From Chloroflexota bacterium (GTDB lineage Bacteria; Chloroflexota; Anaerolineae; Aggregatilineales; UBA2796): a stretch of 7,734 nt of DNA. Shown here piece after piece: positions 5,535 through 7,734 of this stretch (position 1 is its first letter; each line of letters opens with the position of its first letter). The notes below the pieces were generated by a model that was not told the origin of the DNA, made no database searches, and saw only the letters and a list, made by a program, of their open reading frames with translations. A program made the position numbers and the translations under genes. Location of the stretch: NCBI GenBank assembly GCA_003695215.1, contig RFIM01000139.1, forward strand, positions 1-7,734. The letters are read 5' to 3'.

Positions 5535-7162
5535 GCGCGCACGGCAAGCGCTGGCTGCTGCTAGCCGTCTTCACCAGCGGCATGACTACGCTTGCCATTG
5601 AGCTGACGGCCTCGCGCTTGCTCGGCAACGTCTTCGGCACCAGTAACTTGGTCTGGGCGAACGTGATCGGCTTGATGTTGCTCTACCTGACGGTCGGCTA
5701 CTTTGTAGGCGGCTGGCTGGCCGATCGGGCGCCGCGTGCGGAGCAGCTTTACCAGATCATGGCTTGGGCGGCCTTTTTTAGCGGCTTGGTGCCGCTTGTG
5801 GCGCGCCCTGTGCTGAGCGCCGCAGCGAGCGCAGTCAGCGCCTTTGAGGCAGGCGTGGCGCTTGGCTCGTTCGTGGCGGTATTGGTGCTGTTCGCCGCGC
5901 CGATCACGCTCTTGGGCTGCGTCTCGCCGTTTGCCGTGCGCATTGCAGTGCAATCAGTGGGCGAGGCGGGCAAGGTCTCAGGGCGGCTATACGCCATCTC
6001 GACGCTAGGCAGCTTGGTCGGCACCTTTTTGCCCACGCTCTGGACGATCCCTGCGCTGGGCACCACAGCGACTTTCTTTCTGTTCGCCATGCTGCTGCTC
6101 TTTGTGGCGTTGATAGGCTTGGCGCTGCTCGGCGCAAACGGGCGAGCGGCCGCGTTGCGCCTGGCTTGGATGCCGCTCTTGCTGGCGCTCTTGAGCGCCA
6201 GCGGGCAAAGCAGCGCCCTGCGCCCGCCGCCACAGGGCAGCCGACTGTTATGGGAATACGACTCTGCCTACAACTACATCCAAGTTTTGGAGCTGGAAGC
6301 GCCAGTCGGCCAGATCGTAGATGGGCAGTTTGTGACGCTCTGGGAAGCGGGCACGCGCGAGCTGCGCCTGAACGAAGGGCAGGGCATTCATTCAGTCTGG
6401 CATCCGAGTCGGCGCGATTTCGGCGGCACATGGGATATGTTTCTGGCAGCGCCATACTTCAATCCGCAGCCGCAGATCGAGCGCATCTGCGTGATCGGCT
6501 TGGCTGCAGGCACTATCAGCACGCAGTACACAGATGTGTTCGGCGCACACGTGCAAATTGACGGCATTGAGATCGATCCTGCCATTGTGGAAGCAGGACG
6601 GCGCTTCTTCGGCATGACGCAACCGAACTTGCGCGTGATTGTCGAGGACGGTCGGCTTGGCTTGAGGCGCCTGGCTCAGGAAGGCGCGCGCTACGATCTG
6701 ATCGCCGTAGACGCTTATCGCGTGCCTTATGTGCCATGGCACCTGACCACGCTCGAGTTCTTCCAAGAGGCGCGCGCCGCGCTGAGCGAACGCGGCCTAG
6801 TGGCGATCAACGTCGGGCGCACTGTGCGCGCCAACGGTGAGCAGGATCGGCGCCTGATCGAAGCCATCACCCATACCATGCAGCAAGTCTTTCCTTCCGT
6901 CCATACACTCGACGTGCCTGAGTCGTTCAACACGCTCTTGATCGGCACAGCACAGCCGACCAGCATCACGACTTTGGCCGCGCACTATGCCAATTTGTCG
7001 CCTGATGCGCCACAGCCACTGCGCCGTGCGCTCTCAGCGGCGATCAGCGGCGCACGGCCGTCTATCGCCTCAGAGGTGCTTTTCACGGACGATCGCGCGC
7101 CTGTGGAGACCATCATCAACCAGATGGTGATCGACTATCTGCTCGGCAGCAGCCGACCGTGA
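5522..7162 (+). CDS. Fused polytopic membrane / spermidine synthase-like protein
   Basis: 546 residues in two halves. Residues about 11-227 hold roughly seven hydrophobic segments (about 11-30, 44-65, 77-95, 112-132, 153-175, 180-204, 211-227) with ELTASRLLGNVFGTSNLVWA and GYFVGGWLADRAP, hallmarks of the proteins annotated 'fused MFS/spermidine synthase'. The C-terminal half is a Rossmann methyltransferase-like fold of the spermidine synthase type: VIGLAAGT (324-331) as nucleotide-binding loop, EID (350-352) as the ribose-binding acidic residue, EDGR (375-378), and YDLIAVDAYRVPYVPWHLTT (391-410). FTDDRAPVE (521-529) is a family C-terminal motif. In true spermidine synthases the strand-4 loop reads DxxDPxGPA with the catalytic Asp; here it is DAYRVPYVP, so aminopropyl transfer is doubtful. 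The real reaction of this family is not established to my knowledge. The start is chosen because the family N-terminus begins close to the first helix; no strong Shine-Dalgarno is visible. Confidence 0.9.
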   Translation: MQSLSAHGKRWLLLAVFTSGMTTLAIELTASRLLGNVFGTSNLVWANVIGLMLLYLTVGYFVGGWLADRAPRAEQLYQIMAWAAFFSGLVPLVARPVLSAAASAVSAFEAGVALGSFVAVLVLFAAPITLLGCVSPFAVRIAVQSVGEAGKVSGRLYAISTLGSLVGTFLPTLWTIPALGTTATFFLFAMLLLFVALIGLALLGANGRAAALRLAWMPLLLALLSASGQSSALRPPPQGSRLLWEYDSAYNYIQVLELEAPVGQIVDGQFVTLWEAGTRELRLNEGQGIHSVWHPSRRDFGGTWDMFLAAPYFNPQPQIERICVIGLAAGTISTQYTDVFGAHVQIDGIEIDPAIVEAGRRFFGMTQPNLRVIVEDGRLGLRRLAQEGARYDLIAVDAYRVPYVPWHLTTLEFFQEARAALSERGLVAINVGRTVRANGEQDRRLIEAITHTMQQVFPSVHTLDVPESFNTLLIGTAQPTSITTLAAHYANLSPDAPQPLRRALSAAISGARPSIASEVLFTDDRAPVETIINQMVIDYLLGSSRP

Positions 7163-7181
7163 GCATTCTGTTAGCCTGATC

Positions 7182-7204
7182 GCAAGCATATCAGCCGAGC
7201 TTGC
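7182..7204. repeat. Inverted repeat GCAAGC / GCTTGC in the 7163-7245 gap
   Basis: Perfect 6-base arms (7182-7187 and 7199-7204) flank an 11-base spacer just upstream of a candidate -10 box. It could be an operator half-site pair or a weak stem after the upstream gene. The following bases (TGTAAAATTT) are not a clean T-run, so it is a poor intrinsic terminator. Confidence 0.25.
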
Positions 7205-7206
7205 TG

Positions 7207-7212
7207 TAAAAT
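7207..7212 (+). promoter_or_regulatory. Candidate -10 box (TAAAAT) for the prenyltransferase gene
   Basis: TAAAAT followed by TT resembles the TAGAATT boxes near 1702 and 5419 and lies 33 bases before the TTG start, giving a leader of about 27 bases that just contains the ribosome binding site. The -35 region (AAGCAT, 7184-7189) is poor. Confidence 0.35.
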
Positions 7213-7231
7213 TTAGAGCCAGAGAGAACTC

Positions 7232-7236
7232 AAGGA
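7232..7236 (+). promoter_or_regulatory. Ribosome binding site (AAGGA) that decides a TTG start
   Basis: AAGGA ends 9 bases before TTG 7246. It is the only good Shine-Dalgarno upstream of the UbiA-like frame, and an in-frame TAA at 7207-7209 with no ATG in between excludes a longer ATG-started version. Confidence 0.7.
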
Positions 7237-7245
7237 CGGATACAC

Positions 7246-7734
7246 TTGGAAAAACCTGCTATCTTTGCGCCTGCATCGGCTGTGGCGTTGTGGCGCTTGT
7301 TGCCCGCTTGGCTGCGCGGCCTGATCCGCACGATGCGCCCGAGCCAGTGGACGAAGAACCTGTTCGTTTTCATCCCGATCCTCTTCGATCGGCAGCTTGG
7401 GCAAATTGAGGCGCTAGCGCGCGTCGTGGCAGCTTTTGCGCTCTATTGCTTGATGTCGAGCGCCGTCTACGTGCTGAACGACATTGTGGACGTCGAGCGC
7501 GATAGGCTGCATCCGAGGAAGAAGCATCGTGCCATTGCCTCAGGCCAGTTGCCGATGCCGATTGCCATCTTCGCGGCGATCAGCTTGCCGATCCTAACCT
7601 TGATCGCCGCGCTCTTTGTGAGCGTGCCGCTAGCGCTAGTGCTGATCGCCTACTACACCAAGGATATCGCTTATTCCTTCTACCTGAAGAATGTGGTCAT
7701 CATCGATGTGATCACAGTGGCAAGCGGCTTCATC
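7246..7734 (+). CDS. UbiA-family prenyltransferase, probably decaprenyl-phosphate phosphoribosyltransferase; 3'-truncated by window edge
   Basis: 163 codons are visible; the family is about 290-310 residues, so roughly half is missing. Residues 30-45 (MRPSQWTKNLFVFIPI) and 75-100 (VYVLNDIVDVERD then RLHPRKKHRAIASGQLP) match the DPPR synthase branch of the UbiA superfamily. N78-D79-x-x-D82-x-x-x-D86 is the Mg-diphosphate-binding NDxxDxxxD motif. Hydrophobic helices are visible at about 57-77, 104-124 and 126-146, and the segment AYSFYLKNVVIIDVITVASGF is also family-typical. Known members move a 5-phosphoribosyl group from PRPP to decaprenyl phosphate at the inner membrane, the first step to decaprenyl-phospho-arabinose used for cell-wall arabinans. 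The lipid chain length and end product here are unknown. Start is TTG 7246, supported by AAGGA; the next in-frame ATG (7333) would remove 29 weakly conserved residues and has no Shine-Dalgarno. A different aromatic-accepting UbiA enzyme is less likely given the HPxKxHRxIASG string. Confidence 0.85.
   Translation, partial: MEKPAIFAPASAVALWRLLPAWLRGLIRTMRPSQWTKNLFVFIPILFDRQLGQIEALARVVAAFALYCLMSSAVYVLNDIVDVERDRLHPRKKHRAIASGQLPMPIAIFAAISLPILTLIAALFVSVPLALVLIAYYTKDIAYSFYLKNVVIIDVITVASGFI

Noticed and set aside
5029..5640. A 203-residue minus-strand open frame spanning the 5386-5521 gap
   Set aside because: Most of it is antisense to the beta-lactamase-like and fused membrane/synthase genes, both with clear family motifs; no ribosome binding site or domain supports it.
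7163..7245. Intrinsic terminator after the fused membrane/synthase gene
   Set aside because: The only stem (GCAAGC/GCTTGC) has an 11-base loop and is not followed by a T-run.

Overview
The window looks like ordinary chromosomal DNA from a GC-rich, free-living bacterium. My best guess is a member of the Chloroflexota (Anaerolineae-like). The reasons are the TPTP/APPTATPT-type linkers in exported proteins, paired SH3b domains in front of a beta-lactamase-fold domain, and the style of the fused membrane/spermidine-synthase protein. This placement is inference from protein style; no rRNA, tRNA or other marker gene is present. I saw no mobile element, CRISPR array or prophage gene.

Layout: (1) Positions 1-1661, minus strand, hold most of a membrane-anchored penicillin-acylase-family Ntn-hydrolase, cut by the left edge of the window. 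(2) A short divergent intergenic region (1662-1750) carries its promoter and ribosome binding site. (3) Three tightly packed plus-strand genes follow (1751-5385): a protein matching the region normally found after a SWIM zinc finger, but without the finger; a single-pass membrane protein with a TPR-like external part; and a secreted protein with two SH3b domains and a class-A-beta-lactamase-like domain. The first two overlap by 4 bases (ATGA), and the third starts 15 bases after the second behind a good Shine-Dalgarno, so they probably form one operon. (4) A 136-base gap (5386-5521) holds a candidate promoter, a possible 24-codon leader ORF and a small GC hairpin. It precedes a fused membrane/spermidine-synthase-like protein (5522-7162). 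(5) An 83-base gap precedes the start of a UbiA-type prenyltransferase (7246 to the right edge), most like decaprenyl-phosphate phosphoribosyltransferase, starting at TTG.

Functional reading: most products act at or outside the membrane (acylase, TPR anchor, SH3b/serine-hydrolase-like protein, polytopic synthase-like protein, polyprenyl-phosphate enzyme). The three-gene operon is the most interesting unit, because a cytosolic SWIM-associated protein lacking its DNA/protein-binding finger is coupled to an envelope TPR protein and a probable peptidoglycan-binding, penicillin-fold protein. I do not see convincing evidence for a wholly new system. The points worth checking are the lost SWIM domain, the changed catalytic motifs in two enzymes-by-fold, and the leader region at 5386-5521.
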